From Vagococcus acidifermentans (GTDB lineage Bacteria > Bacillota > Bacilli > Lactobacillales > Vagococcaceae), in NCBI RefSeq assembly GCF_003987655.1, contig NZ_NGKC01000007.1:89080-153079 (forward strand): a stretch of 64,000 nucleotides of DNA, given 5' to 3'. The notes below the pieces were generated by a model. The model was not told the DNA's origin. It saw only the letters and a list, made by a program, of their open reading frames with translations, and searched no databases. Numbering within the stretch: the first letter of the stretch is position 1; each line of letters opens with the position of its first letter. Below, in pieces: positions 17,232 to 26,599 of this stretch. A program made the position numbers and the translations under genes.

Positions 17232-18605
17232 TCACGCTTTTCTCCTTAAACAGCTGATGAAAAAGCCGTCTGAATGATAATGATGAGGATATATTTTTAA
17301 CAACTTACCATCCAAACTTCCAGCAGCCGCAGCGCCGGCGTCCACCGTTATCACGTCAAAATTCGGATGTGTTTCAATAAATTTACTGACAACTTCGTCA
17401 TTTTCTTCTCTGGTCATCGTACACGTGCTATAGGTTATTATACCCCAAAGCTTGACCTTTGTGGAAACACTGTCTAATATTTCTAATTGAATTCGTTGTA
17501 AATTCATAAAGTCTTCAGGCTTCTTATTATACCTTAAATCCGGCTTGCGCCGCAACAGACCCAGACCTGAGCATGGTGCATCCACCAGAATCCGGTCGAA
17601 CGACGCATCGGCAAACTGCTCGGCGGCATGCCGCGCATCCAGACGCAGCGCCCTGACACGGTCGGCAACATGAAGACGCCGGGCATTTTCTTCAATCAAA
17701 GCTACTTTATGCTCATGAATGTCCAGAGCCGTCACCAGACCGCCTTGCGCCGCATCCAGATACGCGGCAATGTGTGTCGTTTTGCCGCCGGGTGCTGCAC
17801 AGGCATCCAGCACCTGATGATGTGGTTCAAGCTGCATCGCCGGGGCGACTAACATCGAACTTTCGTCCTGAATCGTCAGGGCGCCGGCTGCAAACAGGCG
17901 GCTGCCGGCGAGATGCCCCTTCTCGGCAATGATGCCGACAGGCGAGAGAGAACTTTTTTGGCAGATGATGCCTTCGTCTTCCAGCTGAGACAGCGCCTCG
18001 GAAACAGTCAGGCGGGTCGTGTCGACTCTGGCGCTGGCACTGCTCGGCACCAACAGCGACAAGCCCATGCTGCGCGTCGTCTCCTCTCCCAGCAGCTCTG
18101 TGAAGTATGCGACCAGCCAGACCGGCAGGCTCAGTTCAACCGATAAGCGTTCATGATTGTCTGCAATCGTGTCAAACGAAGGAACCCCCTGCCGCTGCAC
18201 AGAACGCAGGACTCCGTTCACAAACTTGCCGATGCCGACATTTCCCTTTTGTTTCGCTATTTCTACCGCATCATGCAAAATGCTGTAGTCGGGGACACGG
18301 TCCAGATAGACCATCTGGTAAACAGACAAGCGCAGCAGCTGCCGCACCCAACTGTCCACCTTCTTCGCTTTTTGAAGGAAAGGCTCCAGATAAAAATCCA
18401 GTGTCAGCTGGCGGCTGAGCGTGCCGTAAACAATCTCGGTAAACAAACCGGCATCTTTGCCTGACAGGTGATGACCGGCTATCACGTCGTTAACGAGCAG
18501 GTTGGAGTACGCCTTTTGTTTGTCGACTTTTATCAGCAGCTCCAAAGCGGCATACCGCGGGTTGGCAGCCAGACGCCGCCTCTCCGGCTTTTTTTTACCC
18601 AACAC
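17232..18605 (-). CDS. rsmB: 16S rRNA (cytosine-967-C5) methyltransferase RsmB
   Basis: A 457-residue SAM-dependent methylase. The N-terminal NusB-like RNA-binding domain (residues about 15-145) is followed by the methylase core with DACAAPGGKTTHIA (SAM binding), the catalytic cysteine motif DAPCSGLG and the release cysteine in TYSTCTM. The GTG start at 18605 overlaps the last 11 bases of fmt; the upstream ribosome binding site is poor, which suits coupling to fmt translation. Order fmt-rsmB-prpC is standard. Confidence 0.95.
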   Translation of the reverse strand: MLGKKKPERRRLAANPRYAALELLIKVDKQKAYSNLLVNDVIAGHHLSGKDAGLFTEIVYGTLSRQLTLDFYLEPFLQKAKKVDSWVRQLLRLSVYQMVYLDRVPDYSILHDAVEIAKQKGNVGIGKFVNGVLRSVQRQGVPSFDTIADNHERLSVELSLPVWLVAYFTELLGEETTRSMGLSLLVPSSASARVDTTRLTVSEALSQLEDEGIICQKSSLSPVGIIAEKGHLAGSRLFAAGALTIQDESSMLVAPAMQLEPHHQVLDACAAPGGKTTHIAAYLDAAQGGLVTALDIHEHKVALIEENARRLHVADRVRALRLDARHAAEQFADASFDRILVDAPCSGLGLLRRKPDLRYNKKPEDFMNLQRIQLEILDSVSTKVKLWGIITYSTCTMTREENDEVVSKFIETHPNFDVITVDAGAAAAGSLDGKLLKIYPHHYHSDGFFISCLRRKA

Positions 18606-19536
18606 GATCGCCTACTTTCAATTCCTTGCCGACGCCATTTAAAAAATCGACAGCAGTCAGCTGGCCTTTGCCGGCCGGTTGCAGACGATTGATTTGCAGG
18701 ACAGTCCCGCCTCCTGCCGCAATCCGGAAATCCTGTTTCTTAGCAGCAATGATAGTCCCCGGTTCGGCGCCGGTCGTTTCGTCTGTCGGCGTGACATCCC
18801 ACAGCTTCCAGCGCTGTCCGCGGTAAGTCGTAAACGCCACCGGCCACGGACGCAGTCCCCTGACATGATAATCAATCTGTTCAGCTGATTGCTGCCAATT
18901 GATTTGTTCCTGCTCTTTGGTGATATTCGGCGAAAAGCTGACCAGCTGTTCATCTTGCGGCACAGCTTCAGCCGACCCGTCAATGATTGCCGGCAATGTT
19001 TCAAGCAGCAGGTCGCGGCCTAAAAGACTCAGTTTGTCAAACATCGTGCCGACATCATCTGCTGCACCGATGGGCAGGCTTCTTTGGCTGAAAACCGGGC
19101 CGGCATCCATTTTTTTAACCATTCGCATTATCGTCACGCCGGTTTCGCTCTCTCCTGACATGATTGCATAGTGGACCGGCGCTCCGCCACGATACTTTGG
19201 CAATAATGACGCATGCACATTGACAGCCCCATAGACTGGTGCATGCAACAGCGCCTCCGGCAAAAACTGCCCGAAAGCTGCCGTCACGATGAGGTCAGGA
19301 GCTAGCGACAGCACTTCGGCCATTTCAGGAGAGCCGGATATTTTTTCAGGCTGCAGCACGGGGAGGCCATGCGCGAGCGCTGCCTGTTTGACTGGCGGCG
19401 GTGTCACGATTTTTTTCCTGCCGACTGGCCGGTCCGGCTGTGTGACAACAGCCAGCACATCATAGCCGGCCGCAACCAGCCCGTCCAAAATCGGCACTGA
19501 AAATTGGGGCGTACCCATAAACACAATACTAGTCAT
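18595..19536 (-). CDS. fmt: Methionyl-tRNA formyltransferase
   Basis: A 313-residue enzyme that formylates initiator Met-tRNA. Motifs are IVFMGTPQFSVPIL, the catalytic HASLLPKYRGGAPVH segment and the SLLP loop; the C-terminal OB-like domain (about 205-313) binds tRNA. I chose the ATG at 19536: GGAGG lies nine bases upstream and the protein then begins MTSIVFMG as in relatives. It overlaps the def 3' end by eight bases. def and fmt act at opposite ends of the same formyl-methionine cycle. Confidence 0.95.
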   Translation of the reverse strand: MTSIVFMGTPQFSVPILDGLVAAGYDVLAVVTQPDRPVGRKKIVTPPPVKQAALAHGLPVLQPEKISGSPEMAEVLSLAPDLIVTAAFGQFLPEALLHAPVYGAVNVHASLLPKYRGGAPVHYAIMSGESETGVTIMRMVKKMDAGPVFSQRSLPIGAADDVGTMFDKLSLLGRDLLLETLPAIIDGSAEAVPQDEQLVSFSPNITKEQEQINWQQSAEQIDYHVRGLRPWPVAFTTYRGQRWKLWDVTPTDETTGAEPGTIIAAKKQDFRIAAGGGTVLQINRLQPAGKGQLTAVDFLNGVGKELKVGDRVG

Positions 19537-20023
19537 CGTCATGTTCCTCCATATATTCCTCAAGTTCTTCCGGCGTCAATCGCCGAATCATGCGGTCAGT
19601 GAACAAACCGCCATCCAAATGCTCTATTTCGTGTTGAATAATCCGTGCGGCATAATCATGCGCAACCAGCTCATTTTCATAACCTTCCCTGTCCACATAA
19701 CGGACAGCAATTTTGGCGGCACGCTTCACTGTGCCGAACACATCAGGAAAACTGAGACAGCCTTCCACATCAACTGCTTCACCTTCCTGCATGATGAGTT
19801 TTGGGTTAATCAGTTCAAGCGGTCCGCTCTCGTCATCCGTTTCAACAATCGCCACGCGCAAAGACTGGCCTACTTGCGGGGCCGCCAGCCCGACGCCGTC
19901 ATAAGCCTGCATCGTTTCCTGCATATCATCCAGCAGCTGAATCACGGCGTTTGTTATTTCTGTCACTGCTGCCGCCCGCTTTGTCAGTATCTCGTCAGGG
20001 TACGTCACTATTGGTAAAATCAT
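19529..20023 (-). CDS. def: Peptide deformylase
   Basis: A 164-residue metalloenzyme removing the formyl group from new proteins. The three family motifs are present: GVGLAAPQVG, EGCLSFP (metal cysteine) and QHEIEHLDG (two metal histidines). Length and motif spacing fit type 1 deformylases. Two adjacent ATG codons occur; the second (20023) is better spaced from AAGGAG. It is 12 bases from the end of priA. The very acidic C-terminus (EEYMEEHDDD) partly reflects the overlap with fmt. Confidence 0.95.
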   Translation of the reverse strand: MILPIVTYPDEILTKRAAAVTEITNAVIQLLDDMQETMQAYDGVGLAAPQVGQSLRVAIVETDDESGPLELINPKLIMQEGEAVDVEGCLSFPDVFGTVKRAAKIAVRYVDREGYENELVAHDYAARIIQHEIEHLDGGLFTDRMIRRLTPEELEEYMEEHDDD

Positions 20024-20034
20024 CATAAACTCCT

Positions 20035-22458
20035 TTAAATAAATTGTTGCGGTTCCACATCAATCGAGATGCGCAGACCCCGGCTGATTTCCCGCTGAGA
20101 GTCATTCAAAATCTGTTTCAGTCCGTCATGCAGCCGCGGCTCCTGTTTGTATTTAACCACGGTTTGGTACATATACCGTTTATTAACCCGGGCAACAGCT
20201 TTCGGTGTCGGCCCTAAAAGAATGGCCTGAGGCGATAAAAACTGTCTGAGCAGCACAACGATTTCATACATTTTTTTAGCCGCCGCAGCTTCTTCTTCGT
20301 GGCTGACTACCAGTTGGACCGTAAAATAATACGGCGGGTAGTTGCCGCGGTGGCGGATAAACATTTCCTTCTGATAAAACGCCTCATAGTCCTGTGTGCC
20401 GGCCAGCTGGACCGCGTAATGGTTCGGATTGAATGTTTGAATCAGCACTTCTCCCGGTTTTTCAGCTCTGCCGGCGCGGCCGCTGACCTGCGTCAGCAAT
20501 TGAAATGTCCGTTCGCTGGCGCGAAAATCAGGCAAATTTAAAGCCGTATCCGCGTTCAACACCCCGACGAGCGTGACATTCGGGAAATCCAGCCCTTTGG
20601 CAATCATCTGGGTTCCCAGCAAAATATCCGCGTCGCCGTTGCCGAACTGTGCCAGCAGACGTTCGTGCGCCCCTTTCCTTCTGGTCGTATCGACATCCAT
20701 CCGAATGATGCGGCTTTCCGGCAGCAGCTGGGCCAGCTCTTCTTGCACCTTTTGCGTACCGGTGCCATAGTAGCGTATTTTATCACTGCCGCAAATCGGA
20801 CATTCTCTGGGAATCGGCTCCTCGTGTCCGCAATAATGGCACTTCATCTTTTTGGTATCCATATGAAGCGTCAAGGAAATATCGCAATTCGGACAAGGCA
20901 GGACATACCCGCAGTCCCGGCACATCACAAACGACGAATAGCCTCTGCGGTTCAGCATCAGGACACTTTGCTCCCCGCGTTCAAGCCGCTGGGAAAGTTT
21001 GTCCAGAAGCATCTGAGAAAAATTGCCGGTACGGCGCTGCTGGTATTCCTGTTTCATATCAATAATAGTGATGGACGGCAGCGAGGCCTCCGGGTTGGCA
21101 CGCTCTTGCAGCTGCAACAGCTGGTACACATTTTTTTGCGCGCGGGCACGCGATTCCAAAGACGGCGTCGCACTGCCCAGAACAACCGGGCACTGATGAT
21201 ACTTGCCGCGCCAGATGGCCAAATCACGGGCGTGATAGCGGGGCGACTCGTCTTGTTTATAACTTGTTTCATGTTCCTCGTCAATGACAATCAGCCCGAT
21301 GTTCGTCAGCGGCGCAAAAATAGCCGAGCGGGCACCAACGACGACCCGTGCTTCGTTCCGCTCGATTTTGCGCCACTCGTCGTATTTTTCCCCTTGCGAC
21401 AGCCCGCTGTGCAAGACGGCTACATCCTGCCCGAAGCGTTCTTTGAAACGGGTCACTGTTTGAGGCGTCAAAGAGATTTCCGGCACAAGCATGACGGCTG
21501 TTTTGCCGCGAGCCAGAGCTTCGGCAATCCCCTGCAAGTAGACTTCCGTTTTGCCGCTGCCGGTAATTCCTTGCAGCAGAAACACACAGTGCTGATTAGC
21601 CGCCATCTTCTCCTTAATGGCATCGAGGGCTGACTGCTGTTCCGCATTTAACGGAAGCGGCAGGCTCTTTTTAAAAGTTTGGAAGCCGTACGGGTCGCGG
21701 TACACTTCTTTTTCAGTCAGTGTCAGCCAGCCGGCCGATTCAGCATCACGTATCGCCGGACGGCTGATGTCGTGCTCTTTCACTGCTTCATTGACAGTCA
21801 TGCTGCCTGTCTTCAATGACAGCAGCAATGACAGCAGTTTTTTCTTTTGAACCGCATTTTTCCGTAACTTCTGCGCTTCTGCCTGTAAGTCCTCCGCTGA
21901 CATGGACGGCTGCATCACTGTTATTTTTTTGACTTTGTTCTTCGTTTTGACTTCGTATTGAATATCCACTTTGCCGGCTTGCCTCAAAGCGATGACTTCC
22001 CGCAAATAAGGCGACGATACCACGTCCTCCCACGGCACTTCCGACAATCCCTGAAACACATCTTCTTTGATGTGTTCGGGCACCTCTTCATCTAAAAGGC
22101 ACAATTTTTTCTGATAAGTCGAACGCATCACGCTCGGCAGCATCGTCTGCAGGCAAGTGATTTTAAATGAGAATGTCGTTTCTTTCATGTCATCTGCCAA
22201 TAAAAGTAATTCATCGTTTAAAACTGGTGCTAAGTCCAGTACCGAGATAATCTTTTTCAGCGGCTGCGAAGCAGGAGTGTCAGTTTGACTTACCCCGACG
22301 ACAAACCCTTGAATGTGGCGATTGCCATTGCCAAAAGGCACCTCCACGCGCATGCCTGTCTCCACCAATGTCAAAAGCTCTTCCGGAATCTCATAGCTGA
22401 ACGGCTGATCTGTTTGTCTGGTCGGTACATCTACGATGACATGTGCAATGTGCTGCAT
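20035..22458 (-). CDS. priA: Primosomal replication restart helicase PriA
   Basis: An 807-residue helicase that reloads the replisome at stalled forks. The DNA-binding N-terminal domain opens with AHVIVDVPTRQTDQPFSYEIP; Walker A is GITGSGKTEVYL, the Walker B motif is DEEHE, and a zinc domain (CRDC, CPNC, CHYC, CPIC) is inserted before the second RecA lobe. The ATG at 22458 follows AAAGGTGG; the open frame continues upstream through the terminator and is not coding. The preceding rpoZ gene ends in a terminator and coaBC, normally between the two, is missing. Confidence 0.96.
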   Translation of the reverse strand: MQHIAHVIVDVPTRQTDQPFSYEIPEELLTLVETGMRVEVPFGNGNRHIQGFVVGVSQTDTPASQPLKKIISVLDLAPVLNDELLLLADDMKETTFSFKITCLQTMLPSVMRSTYQKKLCLLDEEVPEHIKEDVFQGLSEVPWEDVVSSPYLREVIALRQAGKVDIQYEVKTKNKVKKITVMQPSMSAEDLQAEAQKLRKNAVQKKKLLSLLLSLKTGSMTVNEAVKEHDISRPAIRDAESAGWLTLTEKEVYRDPYGFQTFKKSLPLPLNAEQQSALDAIKEKMAANQHCVFLLQGITGSGKTEVYLQGIAEALARGKTAVMLVPEISLTPQTVTRFKERFGQDVAVLHSGLSQGEKYDEWRKIERNEARVVVGARSAIFAPLTNIGLIVIDEEHETSYKQDESPRYHARDLAIWRGKYHQCPVVLGSATPSLESRARAQKNVYQLLQLQERANPEASLPSITIIDMKQEYQQRRTGNFSQMLLDKLSQRLERGEQSVLMLNRRGYSSFVMCRDCGYVLPCPNCDISLTLHMDTKKMKCHYCGHEEPIPRECPICGSDKIRYYGTGTQKVQEELAQLLPESRIIRMDVDTTRRKGAHERLLAQFGNGDADILLGTQMIAKGLDFPNVTLVGVLNADTALNLPDFRASERTFQLLTQVSGRAGRAEKPGEVLIQTFNPNHYAVQLAGTQDYEAFYQKEMFIRHRGNYPPYYFTVQLVVSHEEEAAAAKKMYEIVVLLRQFLSPQAILLGPTPKAVARVNKRYMYQTVVKYKQEPRLHDGLKQILNDSQREISRGLRISIDVEPQQFI

Positions 22459-22483
22459 TTCGCCACCACCTTTCGTTCTTTTT

Positions 22484-22512
22484 ATTGTACTAAAATTCCC
22501 GGCATTTGTCTT
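22484..22512 (-). promoter_or_regulatory. Promoter in front of priA
   Basis: AAGACA (22507-22512), 17 bases, TACAAT (22484-22489) on the minus strand, just after the rpoZ terminator. It would drive the priA-to-thiN gene series. Confidence 0.45.
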
Positions 22513-22527
22513 TTTTGTTTTGTTCAT

Positions 22528-22558
22528 AAAAATAGAACAAGCATGACTGCCTGCTCTA
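22528..22558 (-). terminator. Terminator of rpoZ
   Basis: An 11-pair stem with two G-U pairs (arms 22533-22543 and 22548-22558), a four-base loop and a minus-strand U-run. It separates gmk-rpoZ from priA. Confidence 0.75.
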
Positions 22559-22564
22559 TAATGT

Positions 22565-22876
22565 CTACATTTTACCTTCCATTTGAATGCGCTCTTCCAG
22601 TTCCTGCTGTTCCCGTCTTCTGGCTGCACGGCGCAACTCTTCTTGTCTCTTTAATAATGCCCGTTTCAATTCCGGATTCGGGTCAATCACCACATCGCCA
22701 TTAGCGATTTCTTCAAGTGCCCGGCCGACATTTTTAAGTGAGGAAAATTTCTTTTCTTCAATCATCGGCTTGGCGCCGGCGTCCAGTTCATGGGCGCGCT
22801 TGCTGGCCAAAATCACTAGCGAATACTTTGAATCAATTCGTTCTAATAGATTGTCAATTGATGGATGTAACATCAT
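22565..22876 (-). CDS. rpoZ: DNA-directed RNA polymerase omega subunit
   Basis: A 103-residue omega subunit, which helps assemble RNA polymerase. The conserved part is [30 protein letters not shown], followed by [18 protein letters not shown]; the C-terminal third is highly charged (Arg/Glu/Gln). The first ATG directly follows the gmk stop codon (TAAATG), and the ribosome binding site AAGGGG lies in the end of gmk. gmk-rpoZ is a universal Firmicutes pair. Confidence 0.93.
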   Translation of the reverse strand: MMLHPSIDNLLERIDSKYSLVILASKRAHELDAGAKPMIEEKKFSSLKNVGRALEEIANGDVVIDPNPELKRALLKRQEELRRAARRREQQELEERIQMEGKM

Positions 22877-23494
22877 TTATAGCCCCTTTATCATATTTTC
22901 GTATTTTTCTATCACGCGCGGCACTCGGTAGTGCTCGCTTTCAATAATTTTTTTTATGCGGTCAACGGCCAGCGAGACTTGGTCGTTGACGACTGCGTAA
23001 TCGTAATGACGCATCATCTCGATTTCTGCCTTGGCTATTTCCATGCGCTCATTGATCACGGCCATATCATCTGTCCCTCTGCCGACAATCCGGGATTTCA
23101 GTTCGACCAAATCCGGCGGAGTCAGAAAGATGAAAACACCGTCCGGTACTTTTTCTTTCACTTTCATCGCGCCTTGAACTTCTATTTCAAGGAAAACGTC
23201 TTTTCCCTCTTCCAACGTTTTGTTCACATATTCAAGCGGTGTGCCGTAGTAATTGCCGACATATTCCGCATATTCCAGCATCTCTCCGGAAGCTATCAGT
23301 TGTTCAAATTCTTCCCTGGTGCGAAAAAAGTAATCCACTCCCTCTTGTTCGCCTGCCCTTTTTTGACGGGTCGTCATTGATACTGAATATTCGAAATCAT
23401 TGTCATCACTTTCGAATAGTGCTTTACGTACAGTGCCTTTGCCTACTCCGGAAGGGCCGGACAGGACAATCAGTAATCCTTTCTGTGCTGACAT
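22877..23494 (-). CDS. gmk: Guanylate kinase
   Basis: A 205-residue kinase forming GDP from GMP and ATP. The P-loop is GPSGVGKGT, the GMP-binding region is [19 protein letters not shown], and the lid contains GRGTDD. AAAGGAAG precedes the ATG. It lies between yicC and rpoZ. remA, found in this gap in Bacillus, is absent; the 97 bases to yicC contain a possible promoter only. Confidence 0.96.
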   Translation of the reverse strand: MSAQKGLLIVLSGPSGVGKGTVRKALFESDDNDFEYSVSMTTRQKRAGEQEGVDYFFRTREEFEQLIASGEMLEYAEYVGNYYGTPLEYVNKTLEEGKDVFLEIEVQGAMKVKEKVPDGVFIFLTPPDLVELKSRIVGRGTDDMAVINERMEIAKAEIEMMRHYDYAVVNDQVSLAVDRIKKIIESEHYRVPRVIEKYENMIKGL

Positions 23495-23538
23495 GGTGTC
23501 TTCCTTTCACTTACAAGTTCTTAGATAGTTTATTACCT

Positions 23539-23567
23539 ATTTTGCACTGTTTCTTATCTTTTTTCAA
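23539..23567 (-). promoter_or_regulatory. Possible promoter of gmk-rpoZ
   Basis: TTGAAA (23562-23567), 17 bases, CAAAAT (23539-23544) on the minus strand in the yicC-gmk gap. The -10 is imperfect. Confidence 0.4.
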
Positions 23568-23591
23568 GTATTCCAGAAAAAAAAGCAAAAT

Positions 23592-24476
23592 CTATTCGAC
23601 ATTCTGTATTTGTTCACGAATTTTTTCAAGGGTCGTTTTCATTTTGACAACCCGTTCTTTAATCGCAATCAGCGTTGTTTTGGAGCCGATTGTATTGATT
23701 TCCCGATTGATTTCCTGAATTAAAAAATCCATTTCTTTGCCGATCGGTTTATCCGAGCCGGTCATTTTGGCTAATGAAGCCAGATGAATGGCCAGACGAT
23801 CCAGTTCTTCATGGATATCGCCTTTTTCAAGCATCAAGGTTACTTCAGTCAGAAGACGCACTTCATCCAGCTCGCCGCCTAACAAATCCGTCACTTTCTG
23901 GCGGAGCTTTTCCCCATACTCTGCTTCGAACTCAGCATGGTGCGCCCGCACTTCATCCGTATAAACACGCAACTGCTCCGCATAATCCACAATAAATTTG
24001 CGGATTTCTTCCCCTTCCGCCTGTCTGGAGTCATCAAGCTTTGCCAGTGCTTCGCCGCAAGCAGTCAGCACCGTCTGAAAAAAATCGTCCGTGGCGATTT
24101 GTTTGTCGACCACTTCAAAAAAGGTTTCCTGTTGAACGACACCGGACAGAAAATCAGCCACTGAAACAGGTGTGTCGCCGTAACGTTCTTCCTGTGCCCT
24201 CGTCAATTCATCAACGACTTTGTCCAGCAGCCGCCAGTGAATCTTAATGTCTTTAAAACTGTCCAAATCTTTCTGAATCGTGATGAAACAATCGATACGT
24301 CCGCGATTCACCGTCTTTTTAATCATCTTTTTCAGCGGCAGCTCCAGCTCATTGCACTCTCTGGGCATCCGCAGCTGCACATCCAAAAAACGGTGATTGA
24401 CTGCCTTCATATCCACTTCAACTTGATAGGCATCCGTCACTTTTACGCTCTTGCCAAAACCGGTCATACTTTTCAT
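23592..24476 (-). CDS. yloC: YicC/YloC family endoribonuclease
   Basis: A 294-residue protein that begins MKSMTGFGK, the invariant start of the YicC family, with AVNHRFLDVQLRMPR soon after and the C-terminal DUF1732 region ending GSKTTLIAIKERVVKMKTTLEKIREQIQNVE-like (helical, charged). Family members are metal-dependent endoribonucleases acting on mRNA or small RNAs. The neighbour gmk is standard. It lies 18 bases behind the ydbC-like gene and probably shares its transcript. Confidence 0.92.
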   Translation of the reverse strand: MKSMTGFGKSVKVTDAYQVEVDMKAVNHRFLDVQLRMPRECNELELPLKKMIKKTVNRGRIDCFITIQKDLDSFKDIKIHWRLLDKVVDELTRAQEERYGDTPVSVADFLSGVVQQETFFEVVDKQIATDDFFQTVLTACGEALAKLDDSRQAEGEEIRKFIVDYAEQLRVYTDEVRAHHAEFEAEYGEKLRQKVTDLLGGELDEVRLLTEVTLMLEKGDIHEELDRLAIHLASLAKMTGSDKPIGKEMDFLIQEINREINTIGSKTTLIAIKERVVKMKTTLEKIREQIQNVE

Positions 24477-24494
24477 CAGACAGGGTCTCCTTAT

Positions 24495-24713
24495 CTACAT
24501 TTTTTGCAGCGCTGTTTTCAGTGCCGCAAATTCTTCATTGCTCAACGTAGTGCCTTTGCCCATTTTTTCATGGTTCGGTGCCCAGTCCCGCAAATCAAAT
24601 TTAGCCGGACGTCCGTTCCAGCTGACGAGATTGAGCTCTTTGCGCCAGCCCTTTGCATTTTCTGAAAGAACGGCTATTTCTTCTAAAATTTCATATGAAA
24701 AATCCTCTGCCAT
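24495..24713 (-). CDS. PC4/YdbC-like single-stranded DNA-binding protein
   Basis: A 72-residue protein matching the YdbC family seen in lactococci and relatives: the segment KFDLRDWAPNHEKMGKGTTL is the diagnostic stretch. The family has a PC4-like fold, dimerises and binds single-stranded nucleic acid; its role in the cell is unknown. Its ATG overlaps the patatin stop as TAATG and the AGGAGG lies inside the patatin coding end, so it depends on translation of that gene. It is followed by yicC. Small proteins like this are easily missed, but the match is good over the full length. Confidence 0.8.
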   Translation of the reverse strand: MAEDFSYEILEEIAVLSENAKGWRKELNLVSWNGRPAKFDLRDWAPNHEKMGKGTTLSNEEFAALKTALQKM

Positions 24714-26461
24714 TATGTCTCATCCTCCTGATTGAGTAAAAATAATAAAAATAAAGCCCGGTAACTGTTTGCGATTGACATATCCATAAGCAGCGACAAG
24801 ACATTGCCTTTGACTGACGACTCGTCTTCTGCCTGCAAAAACCTGCAATAGTCCAGAATCAGCTGTTTATCCGAAATCGGCAGCTGCTGTTTGATAAATT
24901 GCTGTGTCCACTCGGGAAGAGAGTACAGCATCTCGCCTTCAGTCGAATGCTCTTCTTGGTGGGAGCTGAGTTCGCTTGTCAGTTCCTCCAGCAGCGCCTG
25001 CAGTGTATAGACGCGTGTCGGGTCGATATCAAACAGCTGGGCACTTAATTCTAAAATGACCGTCACGACCGTTTCAGGAACGACCCGGCTGCCATATAGC
25101 TTGCGAAACGCGCGCAACGTGTCATCATGAAACAACCTGCTCTCCTTCAAAGGATAACGCGCGTCCAGAAATTTGACAAACGATTGCGTCAACTCTTGGC
25201 TCTCCTGCATGAAACGTGCCAAAGGAAACGTGTAGAATTTTCCGGCATACCGCTCAAATCGTTTCATGGTTTCGAAATAGCCCAGTTTCATGTTCCAGTC
25301 TGAACGCTTGCCGTCGAACAGCAGTACTGTCCCCAGACTCCACGGGCTTTCCAGCTGAATATACGAAATGTCCGGCGGCAGCCGTAGCGGCTTGGTCAGC
25401 CCCGGTCCTTTGACATTGACTTCAATGATTTCTGTCGCACCATGGGCCAGCAAAACATCTGTCGGGATATTATTCCGATAGCCGCCGTCAACATAATACT
25501 CGCCGTCCACTTTAGCGGCTGCCATGGCTGGGAAAAATGACGCCGAGGCAAGCAGCCACAAAGGCAAATCGCTCTCTTTAGTGTCGGCTAGGGAAATGAC
25601 GGTTTCTTTCATATCCGGGATATGCGTTGTGACAATGAAAAAATCTTTGCCTGAGCGGCTGATTTTTTGCTGATCCATCATGTCTGCAATCAGCTGCTGC
25701 AAAGGGGCCGTACTGACACCGACGTTTCTGATAGCTGACACTGTCAGCTGCTGAATCGCTGAGACCAGTCCTTCCGGCGACAGTGCCTCAACACCCGCTT
25801 TTTTTTCGCTCGGAAACGAAAGAATCTGCTGCGTGTCGATGTCCTGCCACATCTTGACGGCCGCATCCAGCTCCCCTTGTAGTATCAGACCGCCGTTCAG
25901 CGCACCGACTGATGTGCCGCTGACCATTTCAAAGCTGATGCCCAGCTCCTCCAACGCGCGCCAAACTCCAATCTGATAAGCGCCTCTTGCGCCGCCCCCG
26001 CCGAGCACAAGACCGGTTCGGTAAGACAGCCGTGTGGCAAAACATCGGTAATTAGCCAGCTGCTCCTGCTGATACTGTCTTTGGGCAAAAAAATGATTGA
26101 CGCGATTATCAATATCCCGAATACAAAACGAAAGCTGGGACAAACGGTAGTTTTTGGCCAGTAAACACAGTTCCCGCTCAAATACCGACAGGCGTGTCAG
26201 CGGATTGTCCGGCCGGTCCAGCACCAAGGCGTTCTTAACTTGCAGCAGACCGTCTTTCATTACCACATGGACCGCAGCCATGAGACGTTTATGTGCCGCA
26301 TAGCCAAAAACGCGACTGTATTTATTCTGATGGTACAAGGCTTTTTTTAATTGCCCGCAAGACTGGCTGCGCGTCGCATAAAAAGGCAGCAATTGCAAAC
26401 TTGTTTCAGCCATTTCAGCTAAAGCCGGCCAATCCGACGGGTATAATTTTTCGCAGTGCAC
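24713..26461 (-). CDS. Patatin-like phospholipase with extra N-terminal (GNAT-like) domain
   Basis: A 582-residue protein. Residues about 150-345 form a patatin domain: oxyanion loop GGGGARGAY (154-162), nucleophile elbow GTSVG (S184) and catalytic DGG (D325). It would hydrolyse acyl esters of lipids, in the cytoplasm since no signal or membrane helix is seen. The first 148 residues have a layout reminiscent of an acetyltransferase fold ([18 protein letters not shown] strands, then a helix and [10 protein letters not shown] near the end), but I see no clear acetyl-CoA loop, so this is a guess. The C-terminal 230 residues are helical and unassigned. Start is GTG with AGGAGG. It heads an operon with ydbC and yicC. 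Confidence 0.85.
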   Translation of the reverse strand: MHCEKLYPSDWPALAEMAETSLQLLPFYATRSQSCGQLKKALYHQNKYSRVFGYAAHKRLMAAVHVVMKDGLLQVKNALVLDRPDNPLTRLSVFERELCLLAKNYRLSQLSFCIRDIDNRVNHFFAQRQYQQEQLANYRCFATRLSYRTGLVLGGGGARGAYQIGVWRALEELGISFEMVSGTSVGALNGGLILQGELDAAVKMWQDIDTQQILSFPSEKKAGVEALSPEGLVSAIQQLTVSAIRNVGVSTAPLQQLIADMMDQQKISRSGKDFFIVTTHIPDMKETVISLADTKESDLPLWLLASASFFPAMAAAKVDGEYYVDGGYRNNIPTDVLLAHGATEIIEVNVKGPGLTKPLRLPPDISYIQLESPWSLGTVLLFDGKRSDWNMKLGYFETMKRFERYAGKFYTFPLARFMQESQELTQSFVKFLDARYPLKESRLFHDDTLRAFRKLYGSRVVPETVVTVILELSAQLFDIDPTRVYTLQALLEELTSELSSHQEEHSTEGEMLYSLPEWTQQFIKQQLPISDKQLILDYCRFLQAEDESSVKGNVLSLLMDMSIANSYRALFLLFLLNQEDET

Positions 26462-26538
26462 CTGATTCCCTCCTCACTGAAAACCGATTGCTTCATGCGG
26501 ATGACCACAATAAAAAACTGTCTATTTGATTTCTTTGT

Positions 26539-26567
26539 TTGACTAACAACCCATTCACTCGTATAAT
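26539..26567 (+). promoter_or_regulatory. Strong promoter of the 26600 gene
   Basis: TTGACT (26539-26544), exactly 17 bases, TATAAT (26562-26567). One mismatch from the consensus. Transcription would begin about 26574, 26 bases before the ATG. Confidence 0.8.
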
Positions 26568-26599
26568 ATTACTATGTGAGATTAAAGGAGGCGAAAAGA

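Noticed and set aside
20665..21633. A 322-codon plus-strand frame inside priA
   Set aside because: Antisense shadow of a well-conserved helicase gene; no translation signals.
22459..22629. N-terminal extension of PriA by 57 residues
   Set aside because: The open frame upstream crosses the rpoZ terminator and promoter and lacks similarity to PriA, which begins at the ATG at 22458.
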